From assembly GCF_000227135.1 (NCBI RefSeq), contig NC_018263.1, positions 298,177-362,176 of the forward strand: a stretch of DNA of 64,000 nt, in the 5' to 3' direction. The DNA is from Leishmania donovani. Its lineage: Eukaryota; Euglenozoa; Kinetoplastea; Trypanosomatida; Trypanosomatidae. Within the stretch, counting starts at the first letter, position 1. Every line of letters starts with the position of its first letter. Both the position numbers and the translations under genes were made by a program. The notes under the pieces are model-generated. The model worked only from the letters and a program-made list of their open reading frames with translations, made no database searches and had not been told where the DNA came from. Positions 1 to 11,659 of the stretch are shown piece by piece.

Positions 1-1742
1 GTGTCTTGTGCCACTTTCATCACCGCTTGTGCCACCCCCTCCCGACGCCGTCGACAGCAGGGCAGGAACGCTGCATGCGAACGCCGCGCTGCAATCCACT
101 ACACACATACACGTACAACAACCCCCTCCCCCCCCCACGTACACCTTAGGTGCGAGTGCAGGCGCTCCGTGTACACTCGCACACAACAGCAGGCAAGCAC
201 CGGAGTCGCTGCACTCTCTCAATATACATAAAGAGAAAGAGTGCGTCCTTTAAGTAGCAGCAGGTAGGGCTCTCCTACAACCGTCGGCGCGAATCCCTTA
301 AAGGGCGAATCCGTTGCCGGAGGGGAGGAGGAGTGCAGGGACACGGCAAACAGGATCGGCTGTCTGTGCCGTTGTCCACAGGCAGCATCGAATGTGCAAA
401 GGCGGAAAGAGAGGAGGCAAGTTCGACGCACACACACGCGCAGGACACAGGAGCATCCACGAAGCGACGAAAAGACGGACCGCGAATCCGAAGTCGCTAG
501 TGGAGGGAAGGCACATTGAGACAGTAGACGCTACCGTTACCATCATTGCATTGCTTAACGGACACAGCGCCCCCACACCCCCTCCTCTCGTCCTCCTCCT
601 CTTTTCGCAATTCTTTTTTGTATGTTGTGTGTGTGTGTGTGTCTTGCCGCCTTTTTCGTTTTCGTGTTATTCTTGTTTCGCCCCTATCAATCTGCTCATC
701 TTCTCTTTTGCCGCGCTAATCTCGCTGCATCCCCCTCCACAGATCTGCTCACCGACTTCAGCATCGCCGCCATTGTTTCTCTTTCCCTAACTCTACCCCC
801 GTCGCCGCACATCGACATACTGTGAAGTCATCAGTTATACACGAACACACATACAAGCAGTGCCCCCCCTCTCTATCATATCACACAGAAGCCGGCACTA
901 TACGTGGATCTCGTGGACTCGCTGTCCTGAACCTGCCACTTTTTCCTTCATTGCTCGTTTCGTTTCTTAATATTCTGTGATTTCTTTCTTGGTGTCCCTG
1001 GCTGCACCCTTTTTTTGGTTGTGTCGTCGTTGTTGTCTTGTCTTGAGGCCACACATATCCGCTGCGTCACCAACGCGGGCTACTGACTGCACTGCCGCAC
1101 CCTTTTATCATTGCGGCCTGCGCAGCGTACCGTTGTCTGGCGCAGTCCCACGTGGGTGCTCACACGTCGTGCATGTGGCCCACTCCATTTCGACGCTTTT
1201 GCGCTTTTGTGTTCTTGAACCCCTATTGTCTTCCTTCAACATCACAGCCTCACTCACTCCGGTCTTCACGGCGGCGACTTCATAGACGCACGCACTCTTG
1301 TTTGTCTTTCTTGCTCCGCTCCGCTAACACGTGCGCAGAAAAAAAAAGGCAGAGGGGACGCGGGGGTGCACATTGTCGGCCTTCGCCGTAGCTCATACCC
1401 TTCTCTGCTTCTCTTCTCACGCCCTCCTCTCCCCCCCCCCTCCGCTCTCTCCTCTTCTGTTCTTTCTCTGCCGGCCTCATTTTGCCCCCCCCCCCACTCC
1501 CCCCTTGCTCTTCCCTTAGACCTACAAGCAGTTTCTTTCTGCACTCTGCTATCTTGAAGCGCTCGTGCTTTGCTTCAGCCCCCTTTTCCCTTTCGTTTCG
1601 TGTACTCAGCCCCTCCTCCTCCTCTACTCTCGTTTGCTTGTTTCCCCTCCGCCGCTTCACCTGCCTCTCTCCTTTCCTCTTGTCTTCGGTCTCACCGGGG
1701 CGGTGTTTCTAATCCCCGTGAGGTCTTTTCAAACGTTTAGAC
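1..1742. other. Upstream intergenic region / 5' spacer of the first gene
   Basis: No ORF here has convincing coding character. The stretch is rich in C and T, with CA/GT tracts (for example a GT run near 623-640) and several long C or T runs from about 1,420 to 1,700. That composition is typical of spacers between kinetoplastid genes, where pyrimidine tracts direct spliced-leader addition. No gene precedes it in the window, so its left end is probably the 3' UTR of an unseen upstream gene. Confidence 0.6.
1739..1740 (+). promoter_or_regulatory. Possible spliced-leader acceptor AG for the cNMP/C2 gene
   Basis: A TAG lies two bases before the ATG at 1,743, after the long pyrimidine-rich stretch 1,600-1,735. 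An alternative AG is at 1,721-1,722. Using the later AG would leave a 2-nt 5' UTR, so the earlier one may be preferred. Only RNA evidence can decide. Confidence 0.3.
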
Positions 1743-4700
1743 ATGCCAACCTCTTCGCAGGCTTCTGCTTCGTCGCGTCGTGCCAGCACCACGAAGCCGG
1801 GGCCGCCACCACGCGCCTCCAGCGCCGCACCTCCGCTCCCAGCGCGCTTCCCGAGTCATTCCCAGGCTCCGCTGCCCAGCGCCACAACGTCACGGCGCGG
1901 TTCAGCAATCCCAGAGCTGATCGGGACACGACGCGACTCCTCCATTGGCGCCACCAGCACAAATCCTCGTCTTCGGGGCGGTAGCGTGATCGATGCCGCC
2001 GCAGCGCAGCGCAGCTCTTCAGCTCCACGGAATCCGATCGACTTTGCCTCCAAAGAGAGCCAGGAGGCCATGAACCGTCTGCGCCGCCTCTTCTTGCCAG
2101 TGATGATGCGCGTCATCCTGCGGTTTAGGAGACGCTCGCGCTGGAAAGACGGGCAGCCGCCTCGGCAGTACACTCCGGGGTCGGTGGTTGCCGCCATCAT
2201 GAGCACCAAGTCGCTCCTTGCGGACTGCCCGCAACGAATGGTGGAGAGCCTGGCAGCCGGCGCCACGTTCATGTCCCTCACACCAAAGGAAATCATTGTG
2301 TACGCCAACGAGTCGCACGTGTCGTGCGGCATTGTGGTGCTGCTCTATGGCCAGCTGGAAGAACGGCGCCCCGAGCCGGGTGGTAAAAAGCCTAACGCGG
2401 GCGGCGGCGGCGGCTCCACACGTCCCATTTGCACGCAGCCGCACAGATTGCACAAGGCAATGAGCGTACTCTGTCTGATGCCTGTAATGTGCGAGGATCG
2501 CGCCACGTCCTTCCTCGCGACTCGCGAGAGCGAGGAAGCCGATGTCGCGATAATCTCCTCACGCTGGTTCTGGGAGGTGACGTACAGCATGGCACAGGCG
2601 TCGCTGACCACCGCCGACGTGATGGGGCGCACGCTGCGCGAGGTCGTCCTGCCGCATCGCCGCGACCTGCTACTAGCCGATTACTTTCCCACCTCCGTGG
2701 TGCTTCTCCGCTCGTGGATGTGGTCCATGCTGACGGCGAGCGACCGCGTCAAACTGAGTCGTTCCATGGAGGTGCGCGTTCTCTCCGTCGGCGATGTCCT
2801 CTTCGATGAGGGAGACTACTGCCCATACATCTACGTGGTGCGCCGCGGTGCCCTCGCTGCGATCGTGAAGGGCGAGACACTGGCGGTGCTGGAGGCTGGC
2901 GCCGCCGTGGGGGAGGAAAGCGTCCTGTTTCACGACAGGCGCAACTGCAGAGTCGTCGCGATCACCGTGTGCGAGCTCTACGCTCTGCACGCGCACCACC
3001 TTCTGCGCCGCTTCCTCAAGTACCCCGAGAGTGCCCGCCGCATCGTTGCGGCTGCCATAGAGCGGCAGGTGTGGTGGATGGAGGAGGGCCGAACACGCGA
3101 CGTGTTTGGGCTTGTGTCCATTTTGAGCGGTGTACCATGTCTGGGGCACACGACGGACGCCATGCGGGATGAGATCGCGAGGTGCGCCTCCGTACTGATC
3201 CTCCCGCAAGGTCACACGGTGGTCTCCGCAAACACACCCTGCACCTTCTTCTGTGTTATCGGCCGCGGCTCGGTGACGCTGATAAGCTCGATGAAGACCG
3301 CCGCCGTCGCGGAGACGCCCTCTAGCGTGAACGGCATTGACAGCAAAGGCGAATCGCAGCTGGGTATGCGACGCTCCTCAGCGATGAAACCGATGAGCAA
3401 CCCAGCGACCGAGATGCGGCGAGAGTCTCGCAGCGCCGGAGACTTCTTTGGCGAGCTATGCTTGAAGCCGCACCTGTGGCCCTATGACGTGATGTGCGAC
3501 TCCACAGTCAGCCTCTGGCAGTTTGATCGGGAGGCGGTACTCGGGGTGCTGGAGAGGAACCGCGCCGATGCCCAGGCGCTAGAGGTGTGCCGGCAAGGCA
3601 TCGGCCTCTACCGTACCCAACGCGGCGAAACCAGCATCATCGACGGCTTTGAACCTCCCGCCACCCCCAACGCACCAGCGAATGGATGGCGTTCGTGCAT
3701 TGGCGGCCAGCGCAGCCGTGCGCAGTCAACTGACTTTGCGACAGCGCCTCCAGGAGCGCGCAGCAGTAGCGCTGGCAGTCGCGCAGGTAGGCGTCTCTCT
3801 TTGTCACATGCTGCTGCACCGGAGTGGCTTTCAAGAGGGTCGCCCTCGGAAGGCCGCACGCCGCGCGGAGGCAGGCGCGCGGGTGTGGAGTGGACACCTG
3901 AGCAGTGGACCACGTACGCCATGACGCGGCTGCAGGATGGGCTGCGCGCTGAGGACGCAAAAGAGACTCCGCCCGCGCCCTCCCGCGAGCTGCGTGGCGT
4001 CGACAAGGAGGTGGAGAAGACCATGAACGAAAAGGTGCTCCAGCTTGTTGCCGTGCAGCCGGAGACGCCACCGAACCCGGCTGACTGCGACATTAGCGGA
4101 GACTCAAGTGAACTGCAGTCGATCATTGTGGGGCAACTCTTCCTCATTATGACGGAGAAGCAGTCGAGGTTCCTGCGACAGGTGAAGGACAGCAACGTCC
4201 GTCTCATCACTGAGGACGAGGGTATGCAGCTCGTGGGTGAGCTGAACGACAGCCTCGACGATATGAGCGGCATGGATGCCCTGCACAACTCCGAGGCGCT
4301 GGTCGAGGTGACCGAGGTGATGCAGCTGGAGGATATCAGCGCGTCGCCGCTGGAAGGCAGTCATTTTCTGCCGCAGCGCGCGATGCCGTCGTTGTCCGTG
4401 CGTGATTCCACTGATGCTACGGATTATATTAATGTGCACCGCGTCGACGATGCCCTCAGCGTAGAGGGCAGCGGTGGCGCGCTGGCGGGTTGGCCGATGC
4501 CGAACGCATCAATCGGTCGCACTCGCCGTTCCACCAGCGTCGGCGCGCTCGGCGAGGCCAGCGGCGTCTTGGGGGCATCGTTGAACCCGCGCTCGTCCCT
4601 CAATCGCAGTCACTTTGTGCGTCCATCATCTGCGGTGCCGCCGTCGCCGCGCTGCGCCAGCGGACGCGATGACTTTCTGTCACCGGGGGCTATCGGTGTC

Positions 4701-7553
4701 GTGCGACCCGCGAGTTCTAGCGAGCCTCGGATGATGCCACCCGCGCGTACGCGCCCCGCGAGCGTGGACTTTAACCAGTTCAACAACAAGCTCAGCGTTG
4801 ATCGCTCCACCTCCATGCTGGACCGCTACGTCAAGATTGAGGATCAAAACTACTTCGACAGCTTCGTCAAAGTGCTTCCGCTGCAGCGGGACGAGATGTG
4901 GGCACCAGATGGGGTGAACACGGACAGCGAAATGGGCACCGGCTCTATGGTGCTCCTGCTTCTCCACGTGCGCAAGTGCGACTACTTGTCTGCCAAAGTG
5001 ATGCAGCGCTGCGCGCGGCCCATTGTGAAAGTGACACTGGGGGAGCGTGTCCTGGTACGTACCTCCGTCATGGAAAACCGCACGGCACCGCGCTGGCCGA
5101 TTGAGCACTCGTCGTTCATTAGCTTCGTGCGGCGCGGCACCGACATCGTCTTCTCCGTCTGCGACGCGGGTGACGAGTGTCGCATTGTGTACCAGGCTTC
5201 CTTCTCGACGGCGAGTATACACGAGAACGGCGGGGTGGAGCAGAGAACCATGCCGCTGACGGAGCTATCGGTAACGGGCTTCCCCGCCAACGCGGAGATG
5301 GACGCCGATGTGAAGAGCGTCGAGTCGGTTGGCAGGATGCAGAGGAGCGCGAAGAAACCGCGCATGACAATGACCATGCTAGCGGTGACAGCTAACAAGT
5401 ACAAGGCGCTTCGGCAGTACCTCGAAACGAAAGAGAAAGTGATCGTAGACCCGCCAGGGACTCCGGAGAGCACGAAGTTGTTCCTGCAGGTGATGTCGGT
5501 GGAAGGCCTCAAGCACCGCATCGAGGCCACTGTCACCGCTTCCCTCTACAACGGCGCGACAAGCACGACAGTGTTGAAAACCGAGCGTGTGATTCCAAAG
5601 ACACGCAGCCCCGCCTGGCCCGGGGACACGAGCTTCGTCATCATCTCAGGCGAAGGCGGCATCTTGTCGTTTGACCTACACCACAGGGATGCCGTCATCG
5701 GCTCCACCGAGACAACGGTAGACGAGCTTATCTTTGGCGGAGTAGGGCTGAGGCGGTTGCCGCTTCTTCAGGCGCAGACGGGCAGGCTCGTGATCGGCCA
5801 CCTCGTGGTGGGCGTCCTGGGCGCGAGGCTGGGGGACAGCGTCGAGAGCCGCAATCGCGACTGGGTGACGCACCTCGCCGTGGAGGAGCTCTCGCTAGCG
5901 AGGGAGGGCTTCTCCATCAACCCCGATCCATTCATCGTGCTCCGTAGCGGCACTGGGGCAGAGCTGATGCGCACACCGCTCGCGTTCAGCGCCTTCGAGG
6001 CCTCATGGTCGATGTCCGAGGCAAGCTGCCTGCTGCAGTGCCCGCGTCTCTGCGGTAGCACGGTTTCCTACCAGCTAGAAGTGTGCGACAGCGACGAGAA
6101 GGAGGTTATTGGCCGCGCGACCATCCTGCTGAGTGATCGCGGCCTTGGCCCGGGCCATCTGCACGATCTCTCGCTCGATCCACCCGGGCGCGGTGTAGTG
6201 CGCCTGCGCAGCCTTTGCCTCCCTGTCTTAGAGCTCCCGGCGCGCGGTGCAGCTGGCAAGGCCTCGTCGGCCGCGGCTCTCTGCCCACCGTTCTCCTCTC
6301 ACCTGCACCTCTCAGAGTCCGCGACACTTCTGCTGCTTCACATGGGCGGGTGTACTAATCTGCCCGGCGGCGCGACGGTGGAGCTTCAAATAGACGCGAT
6401 CGGCACGCTTTCTGTTGATGCGCAGCCGTACTTACGCACTGCTGTACAGGAAGCGACGACGGCTCTGCAGTGGCCCCTCTCAAAGGCGAGCGTGCTACTG
6501 CGGATCCCGTCACGGGGGGATGTGGACGACCGGGCTGCAGAAGCGGTTGATCTCCGCCAGTGGCAGTGCGGTCACCAGTGTCACTTCGCTGTCTACGACG
6601 GCGTCGTGGACGACGTGAGTCAGATTGGCCAGGTCGCTGTCCCGCTTTCGCAACTGCTAAACACTGCGTTGCACACGTATCCCCTCTTCCCGCGATGCAT
6701 GGACGCAGACGGTGGGGGTTTAGACCAGCAGCCATCCGTTGGTACAACAACGCGTCCACGCGCGGCGGCCGAGAGGACGTTGGGCAACCTGCAGGTCTTC
6801 ACGCTGCTCGGCTCCCTCGACCACCAGGTGCGCGGGACGGCGGAGCAAGAGACCGATACGCTGTTGACGTCGGTGCCCGCCGCCGGCGGCCATGCTCCGC
6901 CAGATCAGCTGCCGTACTACAATCCGGAAAGCGCCGATATCACCGCTGCGAGGCTGGCTTCCGCCCTCCCTACTACGGTGGTGCTGAGCGTCAGCAACAT
7001 CTGCCATGTCCTGCCGAGCGCCTCCGAAAAGTATGTCCAGATCGTGGTACGCCGCGGCGCCACCGTTGTCTTGTCAGTGGAGCGGCAGATGGGGGTGCTC
7101 AGCCACGCCGAATGGAGTCCGACGGAGGCGTCGGCCGTGGTGTCCTGCGGAGCACTCCCGGCGGACGCGGCACTTGTGGTGGAGCTGGTGGCGATGGATG
7201 TGGTGGAGGGGCGGAGCGACGAGGAGGAGGACGGCATCACCCCCTCAGCAGCCGGCGCAAAGGCGGAGTCGACCGCGAGGGATAAGACGCGGCGTCGCAC
7301 TATCACCAAGGGAAACGCCTCTGCCGCCAATCTGCCACTCGGCCATGCTGAATTGCCTGTATCAAGACTGTCTTCCGTCCAGGCGGGTGAGGTGCGCGTG
7401 GTGACACTGATGCTGAGCCGTTCTCAGCGCTCGTCCTCCTTGTCAGAGACGACGGGGCGTCTTCCCAGGGTTACGCCATCGATGTGTGCTCTAAAGGATG
7501 CGCAGGTCGTCTGGCCGACCGTCTCGTTCTGCATCTTTGGCAACCGCGCCTAG
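1743..7553 (+). CDS. Large protein with three cyclic-nucleotide-binding-like domains and about five C2-like domains
   Basis: A 1,936-residue protein with no membrane segment. Residues 1-105 are Ser/Ala/Pro-rich. Residues about 140-300 look like a degenerate cyclic-nucleotide-binding (CNB) fold with a Gly-rich insertion. Residues 325-440 form the clearest CNB domain, with phosphate-binding-cassette features G390-E391 and R400. Residues 470-620 form a third CNB-like domain that keeps the G-E pair (E571) but lacks the arginine. Residues 640-1,050 are low complexity. The C-terminal half has C2-like beta repeats at roughly 1,065-1,165, 1,243-1,340, 1,376-1,490, 1,526-1,640 and 1,744-1,896. By family knowledge, CNB domains bind cyclic nucleotides and C2 domains bind membranes or Ca2+. 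A role as a membrane-recruited cyclic-nucleotide effector is inference. CARP1 of trypanosomes also carries tandem CNB-like domains but is much shorter. The next ATG is over 100 codons in, so the start at 1,743 is preferred. Confidence 0.85.
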   Translation: MPTSSQASASSRRASTTKPGPPPRASSAAPPLPARFPSHSQAPLPSATTSRRGSAIPELIGTRRDSSIGATSTNPRLRGGSVIDAAAAQRSSSAPRNPIDFASKESQEAMNRLRRLFLPVMMRVILRFRRRSRWKDGQPPRQYTPGSVVAAIMSTKSLLADCPQRMVESLAAGATFMSLTPKEIIVYANESHVSCGIVVLLYGQLEERRPEPGGKKPNAGGGGGSTRPICTQPHRLHKAMSVLCLMPVMCEDRATSFLATRESEEADVAIISSRWFWEVTYSMAQASLTTADVMGRTLREVVLPHRRDLLLADYFPTSVVLLRSWMWSMLTASDRVKLSRSMEVRVLSVGDVLFDEGDYCPYIYVVRRGALAAIVKGETLAVLEAGAAVGEESVLFHDRRNCRVVAITVCELYALHAHHLLRRFLKYPESARRIVAAAIERQVWWMEEGRTRDVFGLVSILSGVPCLGHTTDAMRDEIARCASVLILPQGHTVVSANTPCTFFCVIGRGSVTLISSMKTAAVAETPSSVNGIDSKGESQLGMRRSSAMKPMSNPATEMRRESRSAGDFFGELCLKPHLWPYDVMCDSTVSLWQFDREAVLGVLERNRADAQALEVCRQGIGLYRTQRGETSIIDGFEPPATPNAPANGWRSCIGGQRSRAQSTDFATAPPGARSSSAGSRAGRRLSLSHAAAPEWLSRGSPSEGRTPRGGRRAGVEWTPEQWTTYAMTRLQDGLRAEDAKETPPAPSRELRGVDKEVEKTMNEKVLQLVAVQPETPPNPADCDISGDSSELQSIIVGQLFLIMTEKQSRFLRQVKDSNVRLITEDEGMQLVGELNDSLDDMSGMDALHNSEALVEVTEVMQLEDISASPLEGSHFLPQRAMPSLSVRDSTDATDYINVHRVDDALSVEGSGGALAGWPMPNASIGRTRRSTSVGALGEASGVLGASLNPRSSLNRSHFVRPSSAVPPSPRCASGRDDFLSPGAIGVVRPASSSEPRMMPPARTRPASVDFNQFNNKLSVDRSTSMLDRYVKIEDQNYFDSFVKVLPLQRDEMWAPDGVNTDSEMGTGSMVLLLLHVRKCDYLSAKVMQRCARPIVKVTLGERVLVRTSVMENRTAPRWPIEHSSFISFVRRGTDIVFSVCDAGDECRIVYQASFSTASIHENGGVEQRTMPLTELSVTGFPANAEMDADVKSVESVGRMQRSAKKPRMTMTMLAVTANKYKALRQYLETKEKVIVDPPGTPESTKLFLQVMSVEGLKHRIEATVTASLYNGATSTTVLKTERVIPKTRSPAWPGDTSFVIISGEGGILSFDLHHRDAVIGSTETTVDELIFGGVGLRRLPLLQAQTGRLVIGHLVVGVLGARLGDSVESRNRDWVTHLAVEELSLAREGFSINPDPFIVLRSGTGAELMRTPLAFSAFEASWSMSEASCLLQCPRLCGSTVSYQLEVCDSDEKEVIGRATILLSDRGLGPGHLHDLSLDPPGRGVVRLRSLCLPVLELPARGAAGKASSAAALCPPFSSHLHLSESATLLLLHMGGCTNLPGGATVELQIDAIGTLSVDAQPYLRTAVQEATTALQWPLSKASVLLRIPSRGDVDDRAAEAVDLRQWQCGHQCHFAVYDGVVDDVSQIGQVAVPLSQLLNTALHTYPLFPRCMDADGGGLDQQPSVGTTTRPRAAAERTLGNLQVFTLLGSLDHQVRGTAEQETDTLLTSVPAAGGHAPPDQLPYYNPESADITAARLASALPTTVVLSVSNICHVLPSASEKYVQIVVRRGATVVLSVERQMGVLSHAEWSPTEASAVVSCGALPADAALVVELVAMDVVEGRSDEEEDGITPSAAGAKAESTARDKTRRRTITKGNASAANLPLGHAELPVSRLSSVQAGEVRVVTLMLSRSQRSSSLSETTGRLPRVTPSMCALKDAQVVWPTVSFCIFGNRA

Positions 7554-9483
7554 GCAAGCTTGACACAGCGTGGCGGCAGAGAGGTGGAAAGCGGGATACC
7601 CGAGAAGGCTGCTGATGCCGAGAGAGACGGGAACGTCTTCGTCGCTATCGTTGGCACTCCAACTGCTCGGTGGTTTATTCGTCGCGCTTCCTATCAAAGG
7701 TGGAGGGAGAGTAAACAGATGTGTGATCTGGCGTTGCCGCTGAGGTCGTGGTCGGGGCTCGGCCACGGTCTTGTGCACTCCGCATGGCCATGCAGCTCCG
7801 CCGAGCACCACTGGCGTGAAATGGGGCCCTCCATTTTTCATGACGTCATCAGCGCCTTTTTCTTCGTCTGTATTCAGCGTGTTTGCCTGTGTCTGCGTGT
7901 CCATTGCGTGGTATTGAGGGCCGCTGTTGTTGGTCTATGCGTGCTTTCGTTGTCGGTGGCGGTCGCTCACTTTTTTTTCGGTCTGTGTACTGACTCTTAC
8001 GCCACCGTTTCCACCATCTTCCCTCCCTCCTTGTTCTGCTAACTGCACCATAGACGCACACACATCCGCCTGCATGCTGCTGTACTCGTTGTGTTTTTTT
8101 TTTTGGTTTCAAGAGGTTTTCGGGCACCTCGGCTCCGCGCGAACACCCTCCTCTTCCGCTCGTCTTTGTCACTCTTTCCATCTCTTGGGCGGGCGTATGA
8201 CGGCTGATTTGTGTAATTAGGCGAGCACAAGTGCTCCAGCTTCCGTGTCCATGCGCTTACTTGAAAGAGCAGCTGCAGAATGATGGCGAAGAATGACCCA
8301 ATAAGTCCGATCACACATACACACATATACACAATGCAAAAAAAAAAGCAAAGGAGACATCGGGTGCACTGTGCTACGCGATCGACGTGCATTTCGGCGC
8401 TTGTGGTCAAACGTGGTCAAAACAGATGGAGGCTGGCGACAGAGAAAGTGAGCCGAAGGGCGGAAGAAATGCGTGGAACACCAAAGGGCACTGACGCCTG
8501 CGGGTGCCGGCACTTTGGCGACGCCTGCTCTTTCCCTGGCGCTACCGCTTTCAGACGGACGCTGTATAACCCCCTCCCCCTGCTTCTGTCTGTTGACCTC
8601 CTCGACAAACTGGGTGCCGAGCTCGTGCGCTATCGCTTCACCTCTTCGTCATTGCTTGTCTTGATCACTTTCTTTCTTTCCACTTCTCTACTCTCTCGCC
8701 TGTTCCTATGCTTCTCTCCTCCCTCCCTGTCACCCCCCCCACACACATGCTCGGATATATTATCCACGCACACATACGCCGCGCTGCACGCCGAGCCCAC
8801 GCGCTTGCGTAGTCTTGTCGTTTTTATTGTTTGTCTCTTTTGTTCTCTCCTCCTCCTTTTATCTTCGGCCCTTTTGTCTCTCCTCTTCTCACACCTCGGC
8901 CACGCCCGCTTCTGTGCTTTTCCTGGCACCCCTCCACGTCTTACTCCCCCGCAGCCCTCGCTCTTTCTTTCCTTTGCCTCTTTTTGCTTTGCTCAGTAGG
9001 ATCGATTTCTTGCCACGCCCTGCCCGAATCTCGCCTGTGTGCATGGTGTATCTGTACGCGTAGATGTGTACGTGTGGATGTGCGCGCGCACGCACTGAAC
9101 AGCATCCTTACTCGTCTTTGCCGTTTTCTTTGACTGCTGAGATCCCGCACCCGAGCATACAGCCCGACGTGCACTGGACCCCTCCCCTTCCAGTAACTCT
9201 GTAGAGGCACGCTGCTTGTTCTTATTTCGCTCGGCAAACCTCGCATTCCTTTTCGCGTTTTCTGTCGCTGGCGCGCTGAGCGCCGCAACGGTTTCCCGTT
9301 TCATTTTCGTCGTGCTTGGCAGCTTTTCCTCTCTCTCCTCATCATCTGCTGGTCTTCGTAGGCTGCCGCTTACCGACTACGATTGCCCATCGCCACCACC
9401 ACCAATTTCTCTCGGAGATTCTGAAGCGATTCTGAAGCCGTTCAGCCAAAAGAAGACACCCGACCACCGTACGTGGACTCGAA

Positions 9484-9505
9484 ACACACACACACACACA
9501 CACAC
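9484..9505. repeat. CA dinucleotide microsatellite
   Basis: About ten AC units in the spacer. CA/GT tracts are common in Leishmania-type intergenic DNA. No function is assigned. Confidence 0.8.
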
Positions 9506-11630
9506 TAACGCACAGAGCGGCATTCGACGACGCGCAGGGTACGCTGGCTTCACCTAATCGGAGGAATCAACTGGCAGTCCTCGGGTAAGCACGAGCAAAG
9601 AAAAACAAACAAAAAGGAAGGATCAGAGAAAGAACCCAGAAGGTGCCACAACTGTTGTACTTTAACGTATACTGTAGCGCCATACACGAGAGACCCAGCG
9701 ACTGGTGGACGCTTGCAGAGCAATAGGCGGACGGACAGAAAGGCACGAGGCCAGGTCAAGGAGGGAGCAGAGAAGAAACGAAAAACGACCACCAAAGTAA
9801 GCCGTCTATCATTCCACAAAATAATTGATCTGTTAGTTCGGTGGCTGCACACCCTGATTGATCCTATGGTAGAGTGGGCGAACCTGTAGCCATCGCCCCG
9901 GTTTTATTCTTTTCCTACCTGCGCAGCATCGTTGCCCCACGACTAGTAGTGCTGTTGCTCTTTCTTTCCTCAAAAGCGACACTTCCTCACGACTCCTCCC
10001 CCTCCCCAAAGGAGAACTGCTCGCTTCTTGCTGCTCTTGCCTCTCTGCCCTTCCAACCCCAGTCTTCATTGAGTTGCACGTTCTCTCGTCCATCCACCGA
10101 CTTGCCTTTGGTTTCACCAACACGTCGAGTTGTTCGATTGATCCTTTTTTTCTGTGTATGTGTTTGTTTTGTAATCGTGTCTGCGTGCGGCACTCTTTTC
10201 ATCTGTGCGCTTGCAAGGCCGCTTTGACGGTCGTGTGAATCCTCTCCTTTCCTTTGTTTTGCCCACTGTCCTACTAGTCGGCTCGCCGCCGCGGGGCTGT
10301 TCGCATACGAGAGTATCTGTGCCTGTGTATTCATTCGTCGGTCTTCGTGCGCAAGTTTGTCTGTGTGTACGCATTTCTCGTGCACCTTTTTTTTGTTTTC
10401 GATTCTTTGCTTCCGTTTTTCGCTTTTCGTCTCTGCGCCTTTCTTGCTTTCTTTCGCCTTTTTTTCTGTACTTGTTTTCCTTCATCGTACCCGTCGCGTT
10501 TTCTTCCCCCTCCTCTCTACCCTCTGCTCTTTTCCACGGCTTTCATCTCCTGCCACTCACCCCCTGCACCTCTGTCTCTCTCTCTCTCTTCTATTCCTCG
10601 ATTGCTCAGTGTGCGCAGGGTGTACGAAAGCTTGTTTATTTCTTTTTCTCGTGCGTTCTCTTGAACTTATATAGTGTATTTTGCTGCTGTGCCTCGTCGT
10701 CGAGCTAGAGAGACGTTGGTGGTGTCTTTTTCTGTGCTCTCCCCGCTCCCCTTCCCTCCCCCTTCCGTGGTGTACTTTTGTATGCTTCGTTTGACCTCAC
10801 CAGTTGTGTTCCCGTCGTCTTTTGTGTTGCTGTCAGCCATTCTTTCCCCACCCCCTACCCCACCCCACCTCACCCTTGCCTGTCTGTCTGTCTGCGTGTG
10901 TTTTCTGAAGTACTGCCCATCTTTATTAGGCTCTTTTTCTGGCCCCCGTCGTGTGCGACGTAACCGGAGAGAGACGCAAGCAACAAACAGGAAAGCGGGC
11001 TCATAGGCACAGGCACACACAAACAACAAATCGGTACGTCGACCACCACCACCACCATAACACAGAAAACGAAAATAAAGCCGTGGTGTTGTGAGCTGAG
11101 GGCACCGTTCTGCTGAGCGTTCCTGCTCAGTTTTGCCGGTTTCTTCACCCCCCCCCCCCTTCTCCCTTTCTCGATTACCTTTTCTTTTGGGGCTCTCCAC
11201 GCCTGGGCTGTGGCGTCTGTTTTCCGTCACACTCATCAATCAATATCCATCTGCTTTTTTGTTATTAGTACAAGTTTTATTTTTCTGGGCATTCTCTTGC
11301 AATTCTTGCTATTCGCCCTTGGTATCATTCATTGCTCGCGTGAGACCGCCTTTTTTGCTGTGTCGACGGCCCACAGCGACAAGCAGCAGAGGTGGTAAAG
11401 AAGATCACAGAAAGAAACACGAGGCACTGAACAGACGGCTTGTGCGAACCCCATTTCGTTGAATACATAAACACACTTTACATATACACAAAAAAAGGAA
11501 GCCGAATCACCGCTACGCTCGCTGGGCCTTTAGCGGTCGAGACACACAAGTAGTCCAAGAGACCAGGTGTGCTTGCGTTTTCTTCTCGTTGTCGACTTTC
11601 GCGGACCCTTACCTTGTTTTTCTGACCTGC

Positions 11631-11632
11631 AG
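11631..11632 (+). promoter_or_regulatory. Probable spliced-leader acceptor for the CCCH gene
   Basis: A CAG follows a T/C-rich tract (about 11,578-11,627) and lies 27 nt before the ATG at 11,660. The processed mRNA would then have no upstream ATG, which supports the chosen start. Confidence 0.6.
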
Positions 11633-11659
11633 TATTTCACCATATACGGTGGCCACAAG

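Larger units (their letters stand above)
7554..11659. other. Intergenic region, 3' UTR of the cNMP/C2 gene and 5' spacer of the CCCH gene
   Basis: About 4.1 kb without a supportable gene. It consists of T/C-rich tracts, homopolymers, a CA repeat at 9,484-9,505, and CT-rich segments at 10,380-10,600 and 11,140-11,180. Several ORFs of 100-240 codons occur, but they are Phe/Leu/Ser/Cys-rich translations of pyrimidine tracts with no domain character. Confidence 0.6.

Noticed and set aside
314..790. 158-codon plus-strand ORF before the first gene
   Set aside because: Its second half is Phe/Val/Cys/Leu-rich translation of GT and T/C tracts. The first half has no domain, and no acceptor or start context stands out.
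11567..11659. N-terminal extension of the CCCH protein
   Set aside because: The extension begins at a GTG, not ATG, and lies mostly upstream of the best acceptor at 11,631. It translates a pyrimidine tract.
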